This document shows positions 1-6,200 of a DNA stretch of 6,228 nt, one piece after another. Position 1 is the stretch's first letter. The number at the start of each line of letters is the position of its first letter. The DNA comes from an uncultured Flavobacteriales bacterium (GTDB taxonomy: Bacteria > Bacteroidota > Bacteroidia > Flavobacteriales_D > Sanyastnellaceae): contig CALCNZ010000196.1 in NCBI GenBank assembly GCA_937897625.1, positions 1-6,228 of the forward strand, read 5' to 3'. The position numbers and the translations under genes were made by a program. The notes under the pieces were generated by a model, which did no database searches, was not told where the DNA came from, and saw only the letters and a list, made by a program, of their open reading frames with translations.

Positions 1-370
1 CAGAAATATGATTCGCAAGCGCTGAATCTCCTTTTGCCGGATATTCAACCGCGAATAATTCATCTGGAAATCCACCAAAATCGTGAATGGTTCGGGGCAT
101 TTCCATGGCTGTAACTTTTGTTCCTTTAGTAAGCCAGTGAGCAGAAACACAGAGAATGGCTTGTGGCATTTCTAAATGCTGAACAGATTTTCGCCACCCT
201 TCAACATATTTATTTTGCTCAATAGCGTTCATGGGTGAACCGTGACCGAAAAAGAAGACAGGAAATTTCGGAGTTGTTTTTCCATTGCTCAACACTTCAA
301 GCGCTCCGAGCGGAAGCACTGCTCCTACCGATAATATTCCCATTGTCTTTAAAAATTTTGATCGTTCCAT
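1..370 (-). CDS. ygiD: DODA/LigB-type extradiol ring-opening dioxygenase (YgiD-like), N-terminal part
   Basis: The start codon is the ATG read from 370 to 368, and 123 codons are present before the left edge, so the C-terminal half or more is missing. The translation carries the family signature in order: a GHGSPMNAIE loop (His43), a VSAHW segment (His78), and TAMEMPRTIHDFGGFP (His96). The 35-residue gap between His43 and His78 equals that between the zinc ligands His22 and His57 of E. coli YgiD. The third ligand and the catalytic His would lie outside the window. The family opens catechol rings such as L-DOPA at the 4,5 position; the physiological substrate of bacterial YgiD-like proteins is poorly defined. 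Residues 1-30 form an extra leader (MERSKFLKTMGILSVGAVLP) with a positive start and hydrophobic core, resembling a Tat signal that has lost its second arginine, so export is possible but unproven. The gene is divergent from the GH13 gene, with 26 bp between the two start codons. The family is secure; the symbol is by similarity only. Confidence 0.92.
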   Translation of the reverse strand, partial: MERSKFLKTMGILSVGAVLPLGALEVLSNGKTTPKFPVFFFGHGSPMNAIEQNKYVEGWRKSVQHLEMPQAILCVSAHWLTKGTKVTAMEMPRTIHDFGGFPDELFAVEYPAKGDSALANHIS

Positions 371-396
371 TTCCTATTCTCAAAGGCGAAACGTGC

Positions 397-1242
397 ATGT
401 GCACTAACTTTGCTTTGGTGAAACGAATTTACGAAATATCCATCCCCCATTTTACAGAAGAAGGGACATTTCAATCTGCTATTTATCAGTTAGAAAAAAT
501 AGCCAAATTCGGTGCAGATGCATTATACCTGCTGCCTATTCACAAGGTAGATTTACAAACGAGTCGGTCACCTTATTGTGTGACCAACACCTTTGATATT
601 CGAGAAGAATTAGGGAATTTCAGCGACCTTAAGCAATTCACAGAAGCAGCACACGCCTTGAATCTAAAAGTAATTTTAGACGTCGTATTTAATCATGCTT
701 CAATCAATCACTACTGTGCATTCGATGAAGACTTTTTTGCTTTGGACGAAAATAAAAAGCCCTTCCACCCCATTGGTACGGATTGGACAGATGTCTATCA
801 AGTCAATCACAGAGATGTTTGGTATTCATACAATTCACTCAATGCTATGTTTCATTTTCTGGAATTGGGAATAGATGGATTTCGTTTTGACGCGACCTCA
901 TTCCTTCCAGATCGTAATTTGGAAAGTTGGCTTTCAGGATTAATTCAAAAGAAATCCGATGTCATTCTATGGAGCGATTCCAAATTGATTGAAAAGGATA
1001 TTCATCCTTTTACTCATGTCTCTGCTCCAATTGGCAAAACGAAATTCGAAGAGCCCCGAAAGGCGATACAGATTGCATCGTTGGGATCTCACGATTTACT
1101 TCGCAAGGAAGGAAGTTTATTGGAAGTGTATGGTGAAAATGTAGCTGTCGTTCAACAAGAGCTGATTCAACTTTCAGAAGCATTTTTATTTCCGATGGGA
1201 AGTGAAAAAGGCTTCGACTTTAAATACGATTTTTTTCTTTAG
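397..1242 (+). CDS. Short GH13 alpha-amylase-like protein, possibly inactive
   Basis: A 281-residue protein with the GH13 barrel and little else. Residues 11-50 match the first strand and helix of the family (IYEISIPHFTEEGTF, then GADALYLLPIHK). SPY (58-60) and LGNFSDLKQF (72-81) precede conserved region I, DVVFNH (Asp95, Asn99, His100). DWTDVYQVN (129-137) leads to region II, GIDGFRFDA, with nucleophile Asp165. Region IV is SHD (231-233), with Asp233. Region III should give the acid/base Glu, but the strand reads ILWSDSK (190-196), with Ser193/Asp194 where Glu is expected. The protein lacks a C-terminal beta-sandwich and a signal peptide, so it is probably cytoplasmic, and it is much shorter than typical alpha-amylases (over 400 residues). 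The ATG at 397 was chosen because similarity begins just after it; the open frame extends to 235, but that part is antisense to the dioxygenase and has no family resemblance. It could be an alpha-glucan enzyme with altered chemistry or a pseudoenzyme. No glycan-use genes adjoin it. Confidence 0.85.
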   Translation: MCTNFALVKRIYEISIPHFTEEGTFQSAIYQLEKIAKFGADALYLLPIHKVDLQTSRSPYCVTNTFDIREELGNFSDLKQFTEAAHALNLKVILDVVFNHASINHYCAFDEDFFALDENKKPFHPIGTDWTDVYQVNHRDVWYSYNSLNAMFHFLELGIDGFRFDATSFLPDRNLESWLSGLIQKKSDVILWSDSKLIEKDIHPFTHVSAPIGKTKFEEPRKAIQIASLGSHDLLRKEGSLLEVYGENVAVVQQELIQLSEAFLFPMGSEKGFDFKYDFFL

Positions 1243-2375
1243 TTGGAAGAGGTCCGAATGCGTGGGTCTAGAATTCCATACACCCATTCAACCAAGACAT
1301 TCACAACTATAAAAACAGTTGAAACTAAGATTACTCCGCCCATGACAATAGGCTGATCTTGTTTTTCTATAGCCATGAAAAGTTCTTGACCGATCCCCTT
1401 CCAACCGAAAACAAACTCTACGAATACCGCCCCAGCCAACAAGGAAGCGAACCATCCGGAAACGGCTGTCACAACCGGATTCAGTGCGTTGGGTAAGGCA
1501 TGTCTGTATAGAACGCGACGTTCTGAAAGGCCTTTTGCTCTTGCTGTTCGAATGAAATCTTGCGACATAACATCCAACATACTACTTCTCGTCAACTGAA
1601 CAATAATCGCCAGAGGTCGAATCATAAGTGTAATCATCGGAAGAATTAAATTCTTTAAGTCAATGTACTTCCCTTCCCAAACATCAACGCTGTACCAACT
1701 TCCAGTCATGCTTAGCCCTGAATAATCACGCAATAATACCGCTCCTATCCAAGCAACAATGAGTGCAACAAAGAATGAAGGCCCCGCCATTCCAATGGCT
1801 GAAACGAATAAAACGGTCTTGTCTATCCAGGAATCTTTCTTCTGAAACGCCCATATTCCAAGAGGTATTCCTATAATTAGACTCAACAATATACTTCCTA
1901 AAGCAAGGACAAATGTGCCAGGAAAAGACTCTGCGAAAATGGACGAAACCGATTTTTCGGAAATGAAGGACTTTCCCAAACTCGGAAATTTAATCCACAA
2001 TGACCGCTTATCAGACAAGGAAAACGACCAACCTTCATAGACCTCTTCATTCGCATAAAAAGCCTCTGTGAAACTATCCGATCTGTTGATACTTAGTGGG
2101 GAAAGGTTGTTTAGATATTCGAGGTATCGAATTCCAAGGGAGTGATTTAAACGCAACTTGTTCCGCATATTCGTCACAACCTCTTGATTGGCATTTTCGC
2201 CAACAAGGTTTTGAACGGGATCGGAACCTGTGAGGTTAAAAAGAAAAAACACCACAGTCACAACGCCCCAAAGAACGAGTAATTGATAACCTATTTTTTT
2301 TGCCACCTTCACTAAACGAAAATAGCCGATTTCAATCTTGAACTTTTGGCCAAGGTCAAATGTTATACACGGCAC
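1239..2375 (-). CDS. DppB/OppB-type peptide ABC transporter permease
   Basis: Inner-membrane permease subunit of the binding-protein-dependent peptide/nickel ABC importer family (378 residues from the outer start). Six hydrophobic segments lie near residues 31-49, 153-177, 188-215, 241-262, 303-325 and 343-369. The EAA loop that docks on the ATPase is clear: RTARAKGLSERRVLYRHALP at 276-295, followed by NALNPVVT. The chain ends with the typical ILDPRIR. The periplasmic stretch between segments 1 and 2 (about 50-152) is long, as I recall for Bacteroidota members; it contains YLNNLSPLSI. The start is unsettled. No ATG lies nearby; the outermost GTG is at 2375, but family alignment suits the GTG at 2312 better (it would read MKVAKKIGYQLL), and a possible -7 box lies between the two. 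The stop codon overlaps that of the convergent GH13 gene. No partner permease, ATPase or binding protein is in the window, so the substrate cannot be assigned beyond peptide-like. Confidence 0.93.
   Translation of the reverse strand: MPCITFDLGQKFKIEIGYFRLVKVAKKIGYQLLVLWGVVTVVFFLFNLTGSDPVQNLVGENANQEVVTNMRNKLRLNHSLGIRYLEYLNNLSPLSINRSDSFTEAFYANEEVYEGWSFSLSDKRSLWIKFPSLGKSFISEKSVSSIFAESFPGTFVLALGSILLSLIIGIPLGIWAFQKKDSWIDKTVLFVSAIGMAGPSFFVALIVAWIGAVLLRDYSGLSMTGSWYSVDVWEGKYIDLKNLILPMITLMIRPLAIIVQLTRSSMLDVMSQDFIRTARAKGLSERRVLYRHALPNALNPVVTAVSGWFASLLAGAVFVEFVFGWKGIGQELFMAIEKQDQPIVMGGVILVSTVFIVVNVLVEWVYGILDPRIRTSSN
2357..2364 (-). promoter_or_regulatory. Possible -7 box for the permease gene
   Basis: Read on the minus strand this is AACATTTG, seven of eight matches to the Bacteroidota -7 consensus TAnnTTTG. 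Transcription would start around 2350-2352, downstream of the GTG at 2375 and about 38 bases before the GTG at 2312, which would favour the shorter permease. No convincing TTTG -33 element is visible at the right distance, so this is a weak call. Confidence 0.3.
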
Positions 2376-2377
2376 AC

Positions 2378-2412
2378 TTATTGAAAAGTCGGTCGCGGTA
2401 TTTTTTCAATAA
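2378..2412. repeat. Perfect 10-bp inverted repeat in a divergent intergenic spacer
   Basis: The left arm TTATTGAAAA (2378-2387) is the exact reverse complement of the right arm TTTTCAATAA (2403-2412), with a 15-base GC-richer loop (2388-2402). It fills most of the 55-bp gap between the permease start and the redox-protein start and ends six bases before the -7 box at 2419. The position fits an operator, since a dimeric regulator could bind two half-sites about 25 bp apart centre to centre. It is not a classic terminator for either neighbour, because both genes are transcribed away from it. A chance dyad in AT-rich DNA cannot be excluded. Confidence 0.5.
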
Positions 2413-2418
2413 CCTTCT

Positions 2419-2426
2419 TACTTTTG
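2419..2426 (+). promoter_or_regulatory. Bacteroidota-type -7 promoter box, possible leaderless start
   Basis: TACTTTTG matches all eight positions of the Bacteroidota/Flavobacterium -7 consensus TAnnTTTG. It ends four bases before the ATG at 2431, so transcription would begin at or very near the start codon and the mRNA would be leaderless or nearly so. The -33 region (around 2396-2404) contains only a T-run, not a clean TTG or TTTG, which lowers confidence. Confidence 0.5.
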
Positions 2427-2430
2427 ACAC

Positions 2431-3465
2431 ATGGAAAAACGAAATCTTTACATTTCTTGGACATTACGCATCTTGCTGTGCGGGCTCTTCGTGTTTTCGG
2501 CCATTACGAAAATGCTTCCTCTAACTCCTTTTGAAAAACAACTCGTAGACTTAGGTTTTGCCGATTGGCACACCACCCCGTATTTCGCTCGATTAATCAT
2601 TGCAGTTGAATTAGGTCTCGGAATCGCTCTGGTTCAAAATCATTTCTTCAAACGTATTGTTATTCCCGCAACGGCCTTATTGCTTGTTGCTTTCTGCATT
2701 CACCTTTCTTACCAAATAGCTATTGGACAAGGCGGAAACTGCGGATGTTTCGGACAATTTATTGAGATGACTCCGACAGAAGCGCTCATTAAAAACATTG
2801 TAACTCTTGGTTTATTGGGATGGTTATTCGCTATTAGTAAAGAAAAGAAAAGCGCGAATCGCTTTTCATTCCTGTTATTAATCTGGTCTTTCTCTACCCT
2901 CTTCATGTTCATGGCTTTTCCATTTGCTCCGTTCAAGGAAATATCGAACATTGTTGTAGACTCTGAAAACATTCCTTGGGAAACAGAGTCTCCGACAACT
3001 CCAACAGGAACCGTTGACAACACGCAAACGACTGCTGCAGTAACCCCAACAGAAATTGTTAATCCAGGTCCCGCAGCTGTTGTTTCTAAATTTTCAAAGT
3101 TGAATGTATTTAGTGGAATGAAGGTGAAAATTGACGAAGGAAAACGAATCGTATGTTTCTTCATCCCCGGTTGTGACCACTGTCGTGAAGCGGCAAAAGC
3201 TATCACCGAATTATCGAAAGATCCGAATTTCCCGAAAGTTTATATTTATTTTGGCGATGAAGAAGTGGAGAAAATTGATGAGTTCTTCCAAGTTGCTGGA
3301 AAGAAATACCCATATCAAGTGCTTGGAATGGGCGAATTCTTCACACTCATGGGACCTCAAGGTGAAACACCCGGAATCCTCTATTTATGGAATGGAAACA
3401 TTCAGAAGTCATATTTCGGAGAACAATTCAACAAGGAAGATTTAAAACAAACGTGTAACCAATAG
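2431..3465 (+). CDS. DoxX/MauE-like membrane protein fused to a thioredoxin-fold domain
   Basis: A 344-residue envelope redox protein in two parts. Residues 1-165 are a DoxX/MauE-like membrane domain with hydrophobic segments near 8-29, 51-69, 73-95, 117-135 and 145-165, and the family's cysteine motif GGNCGCFG (Cys104, Cys106) between segments 3 and 4. A Thr/Pro-rich linker (about 183-215) leads to a thioredoxin-like domain (about 220-344) with active site FIPGCDHC (Cys248, Cys251) and a TP pair (313-314) at the expected cis-proline position. Positive clusters at 73-75 and 137-144 place those loops in the cytoplasm, which puts both the CxC and the CxxC on the periplasmic side. A relay of electrons or disulfides between the two is therefore plausible (inference). 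MauE-like proteins are known to help disulfide formation in partner proteins; no such partner is identified here. The ATG at 2431 directly follows a -7 box. The next gene begins 22 bases after the stop, so the two probably share a transcript. Confidence 0.88.
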   Translation: MEKRNLYISWTLRILLCGLFVFSAITKMLPLTPFEKQLVDLGFADWHTTPYFARLIIAVELGLGIALVQNHFFKRIVIPATALLLVAFCIHLSYQIAIGQGGNCGCFGQFIEMTPTEALIKNIVTLGLLGWLFAISKEKKSANRFSFLLLIWSFSTLFMFMAFPFAPFKEISNIVVDSENIPWETESPTTPTGTVDNTQTTAAVTPTEIVNPGPAAVVSKFSKLNVFSGMKVKIDEGKRIVCFFIPGCDHCREAAKAITELSKDPNFPKVYIYFGDEEVEKIDEFFQVAGKKYPYQVLGMGEFFTLMGPQGETPGILYLWNGNIQKSYFGEQFNKEDLKQTCNQ

Positions 3466-3487
3466 ACGTTTATTTCGTCATAGCTCT

Positions 3488-6028
3488 GTGAATATTTCAA
3501 CATCAACAATTCATTTTAAGACAGCGCTTTTTAGCGTTGTCTTTTTGTTTTGTTGGAATTTGAGTTTTGCTACAACCATAAAGGGAACGGTTAAAGACGA
3601 ACAAGGTCTTCCGCTCTTTCATGTAGCTGTTTTTATTCCTGGTACCAACTTGGGCACGCACACCAACGAGAATGGTGAATATCAGCTAAACCTAAAGCCA
3701 GGTAAATACGATCTTAATTTTAATTTTATCGGATTTGAAACGGTTGTGAAACCGTTAAATATTGGACAAGAAAAGCTGCTTTTAATGGACGTCACCCTAA
3801 AGGTGAATAACAATGAAATGCCCATGCTTGTAGTAAATGCAGACCGAAGAGACTTTGTAAAACGCTTGATACGCGGGGCTTCCGACCAACGCGATTATTA
3901 CGCGAAACAACTTGAGAATTTTTCTGTTGGATTTTATGGAAGAACTTCCATGGAGAAGATTGATTTTAAGCGTGATTCTTTGGATAAAATTATTCAGCCT
4001 CCTGTTATTGAAAACACCATGTACCATGTAACAGAAGGTACAGGAACGCTGTATTCAAATGAGAATCTGATTAAGCTGAAGGTAGATGGCTTTCGCGATT
4101 TCACACCGAAACGAAACGAGAATTTCATGTCGGCCACCGTTAGTTTTGAATATGGAGAAGAGACCATTGTAAACGATCGAGATCGGTTTCAAGATCCTTA
4201 TGAATTAACCAGCCAATCGTGTTATTCGGAATTCAATTTGAAGGAAAATGCGCTTACCCTCCCCCAATTATCCGATAAAAAAATAATTTCTCCAATTGCT
4301 TCAACAGCCCTTCTCTCCTACACTTACGATTTGGTTGGAATAGATACTCTCTATGGAGAGAAATTCTACAAACTATCAGTGATGCCCATTTTCAAGCAGG
4401 AGGCGCTGTTCAACGGATACCTCTGGATTCAAGACACAACCTTTGTTGTTGGAAAATTGGAATTGAATTTAGATGATCAAGTGATGCCTTTTTTCTCTGA
4501 CTTCACTTGGAAAGAAGAGTTCATTCAATTGGAACCGAATAAATGGATAAGCACAGGTAAATCTATATTCGGAAAGGTTAAAGAAGGAAAAACTCAACGC
4601 ATTTGTCATGTTGATTATAAATTCAAAGAGTATGAATTCAATATCTCTGCACCGTTGAATATGCAAAGTAGTGAAGTTCTTAAGTATGACGATTATGCTT
4701 TTGATAGAGACAGCGCATATTGGCAAAGTAAGGCCTTAATTCCGCTATCGCCTCTGGAATTAAAATACAAGCACGAATGCGACAGTTTGCAAAAGCGATT
4801 CGACGATCCAAAGATTCAAGCAGAAACTGATTCGGCTTTCAATAAAATAACTTTTTGGGATGTGACTCTTTCGGGCATGGCATGGCGAAATCGAGCCAAA
4901 GGAACCTCTTATTATATAAATCCGCTTATTGCTCAAGCCAATGTTTTTGGTATTGGTGGTTACCGTCACAAATTCGGAGGAAATTATAGTCAGTATATTA
5001 AAAAGAATGATTTCCTATTGGAAACCGATGGATACATCGACTATGGTTTTGCGAACAAAGATGTGCGAGGTAAAGGTGGAATAGGACTCACTTATTATCC
5101 TAAAAAGTTCGTTCGGACGTATGTTAGGTTTGGAGATTATTACGACATGATTAACACCTTCTCTTCGTTTAGTTCGGTGTTTAGTCGAAGCAATTATGTC
5201 CGTGCTAAATTGTTCAGCATTGAGCAGCGAATGGAGGTTATTAATGGCTTGTATGCATCTTTAACCTATGAGTTTTGTGACCAAATGCCCATAAACAATT
5301 TGGTTCAAGATGCATGGTCATCGCAGCTTTTTGGAGATGTAAACAAGCCTATTGAATTTAAGCGTTATACAAAATCTGAATTCAATTTAAATATTCAATG
5401 GCGTCCGGGTCAGACGTATTATTTCAAGAAAAACAGGAAAGTAGTTACGGGATTCAAATACCCGGAATTCAAATTTAACTATCGGAAAGGCGTGCCTGGA
5501 ATGTTCGGCAGCGAAGTGAATTTCGATTATATAGAATTGAAAGTTCATGATGACTACCAACTTCCGAGATTTGGAACAGGCGAATGGACAATTCAAGGAG
5601 GATCATTCGTGAATAAAGCCAATCTGCGTCTCTTGGAATACAAGTATTTTCGAGGGTCTGACTTCTTCTTCTTTTCAGATCCCAATGCATCTTTCCAATT
5701 GCTTAGTCGTGTATTCTTAACCCCGAATGCCTATTACAGAGGGAATTATGTTCACAGTTTCAACGGTATGTTCTTCAATAAAATTCCTTTGTTGAACCGA
5801 TTGAAGTTGAATGAAATTGCAGGCAGCGCCCTAATTGCTATTCCAAGCGAGCATTTCATACATCAAGAAATTTTTGTTGGAATACAAAAACAAATTCGAA
5901 TAAAGGAACAGCTGTTTCGTTTGGGAGCTTTCCTTGTGACTTCAGATTCAAACCTGGATAAAGCCCAATACACCTTCAAGTTTGGAATTAGTTATTGGAA
6001 CACTTACACAAAAAAATGGAGTTATTAA
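3488..6028 (+). CDS. DUF5686 outer-membrane protein with carboxypeptidase-regulatory-like domain
   Basis: An 846-residue exported protein. Residues 1-28 are a Sec signal peptide (hydrophobic 13-27, likely cleavage after SFA). Residues about 31-105 form a CarboxypepD_reg-like beta-sandwich (IKGTVKDEQGLPLFHVAVFIPGT split over 31-53, then ENGEYQLNL and GKYDLNFNFIGFE), as seen at the N-terminus of SusC-like and related Bacteroidota outer-membrane proteins. From about 115 to the end the pattern fits the DUF5686 family: a mixed region starting with DFVKRLIRGA and a C-terminal half of alternating aromatic/polar strands typical of a beta-barrel, ending in SYWNTYTKKWSY. There is no SusD partner and no TonB box that I can recognise. 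The family's role is not known; an outer-membrane location is inferred. The GTG at 3488 is the only start that preserves the signal peptide, the next in-frame Met being residue 100. It follows the redox-fusion gene by 22 bp without a visible promoter or terminator. It appears full length. Confidence 0.9.
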   Translation: MNISTSTIHFKTALFSVVFLFCWNLSFATTIKGTVKDEQGLPLFHVAVFIPGTNLGTHTNENGEYQLNLKPGKYDLNFNFIGFETVVKPLNIGQEKLLLMDVTLKVNNNEMPMLVVNADRRDFVKRLIRGASDQRDYYAKQLENFSVGFYGRTSMEKIDFKRDSLDKIIQPPVIENTMYHVTEGTGTLYSNENLIKLKVDGFRDFTPKRNENFMSATVSFEYGEETIVNDRDRFQDPYELTSQSCYSEFNLKENALTLPQLSDKKIISPIASTALLSYTYDLVGIDTLYGEKFYKLSVMPIFKQEALFNGYLWIQDTTFVVGKLELNLDDQVMPFFSDFTWKEEFIQLEPNKWISTGKSIFGKVKEGKTQRICHVDYKFKEYEFNISAPLNMQSSEVLKYDDYAFDRDSAYWQSKALIPLSPLELKYKHECDSLQKRFDDPKIQAETDSAFNKITFWDVTLSGMAWRNRAKGTSYYINPLIAQANVFGIGGYRHKFGGNYSQYIKKNDFLLETDGYIDYGFANKDVRGKGGIGLTYYPKKFVRTYVRFGDYYDMINTFSSFSSVFSRSNYVRAKLFSIEQRMEVINGLYASLTYEFCDQMPINNLVQDAWSSQLFGDVNKPIEFKRYTKSEFNLNIQWRPGQTYYFKKNRKVVTGFKYPEFKFNYRKGVPGMFGSEVNFDYIELKVHDDYQLPRFGTGEWTIQGGSFVNKANLRLLEYKYFRGSDFFFFSDPNASFQLLSRVFLTPNAYYRGNYVHSFNGMFFNKIPLLNRLKLNEIAGSALIAIPSEHFIHQEIFVGIQKQIRIKEQLFRLGAFLVTSDSNLDKAQYTFKFGISYWNTYTKKWSY

Positions 6029-6080
6029 TTTTCAATTGAATTGTGGCATTATCTTTATAATCAAATCAAAAAATAATGTT
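6029..6080 (+). promoter_or_regulatory. AT-rich gap with a weak promoter-like box before the lipoprotein gene
   Basis: The gap contains TATCTTTA (6050-6057), one mismatch from TAnnTTTG, about 23 bases before the lipoprotein ATG, and an overlapping TATAAT (6056-6061). No well-spaced -33 element is seen. No hairpin plus T-run terminator follows the DUF5686 gene, so read-through from upstream is equally possible. Confidence 0.25.
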
Positions 6081-6200
6081 ATGAAAAAGGTTACTCTCTT
6101 TTTAGGATTTGCTCTTTTACTTCTTGCAAGTTGTAAAACCAATTCAAATCTCGGGGAAAAAGTTAATGAACCTTTTACTGGAAGTAAATTTGAATCTAAA
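6081..6200 (+). CDS. Small lipoprotein, N-terminal fragment cut off by adapter sequence
   Basis: The ATG at 6081 opens a clear lipoprotein signal: KK at the N-terminus, a hydrophobic core FLGFALLLL, and a lipobox LASC with the lipidated Cys18. The mature part so far reads KTNSNLGEKVNEPFTGSKF, then about four more genuine residues. The segment NEPFTGSKFESK vaguely recalls the start of Bacteroidota LPP20-like lipoproteins, but too little remains for a family call. The genuine sequence ends at 6199 or 6200; the six residues DRKSVV and the TAG at 6219-6221 that would close the frame come from Illumina adapter, so they must not be annotated as the natural C-terminus. The open frame extends upstream to 5982, but that part overlaps the DUF5686 gene and would bury the signal peptide. 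The gene is 52 bp downstream of the DUF5686 stop on the same strand and could be its transcriptional partner or have its own promoter in the AT-rich gap. Confidence 0.8.

Noticed and set aside
235..396. N-terminal extension of the GH13 open frame (54 residues before Met at 397)
   Set aside because: It lies mostly antisense to the conserved dioxygenase coding region, shows no GH13 resemblance, and family similarity begins just after the Met at 397.
393..404. Dyad GTGCA-TG-TGCAC over the GH13 start codon
   Set aside because: The arms are only five bases, do not extend, and could easily occur by chance; no second copy was noticed.
1211..1240. T-rich tract before the GH13 stop codon as a possible terminator
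   Set aside because: The tract lies inside the coding region and no stable GC-rich stem precedes it.
2709..3206. 165-codon open frame on the minus strand and a 104-codon frame at 3131-3445
   Set aside because: Both are shadows of the DoxX/MauE-thioredoxin gene, whose cysteine motifs and thioredoxin fold are clear; neither has recognisable protein features.
3465..3479. GACG / CGTC hairpin between the redox fusion and the DUF5686 gene
   Set aside because: A four-base stem with a seven-base loop and no following T-run is too weak for a terminator or attenuator.
6031..6040. Palindrome TTCAATTGAA after the DUF5686 stop codon
   Set aside because: It has no loop and no T-run after it, and such AT-rich palindromes are common; it does not qualify as a terminator.
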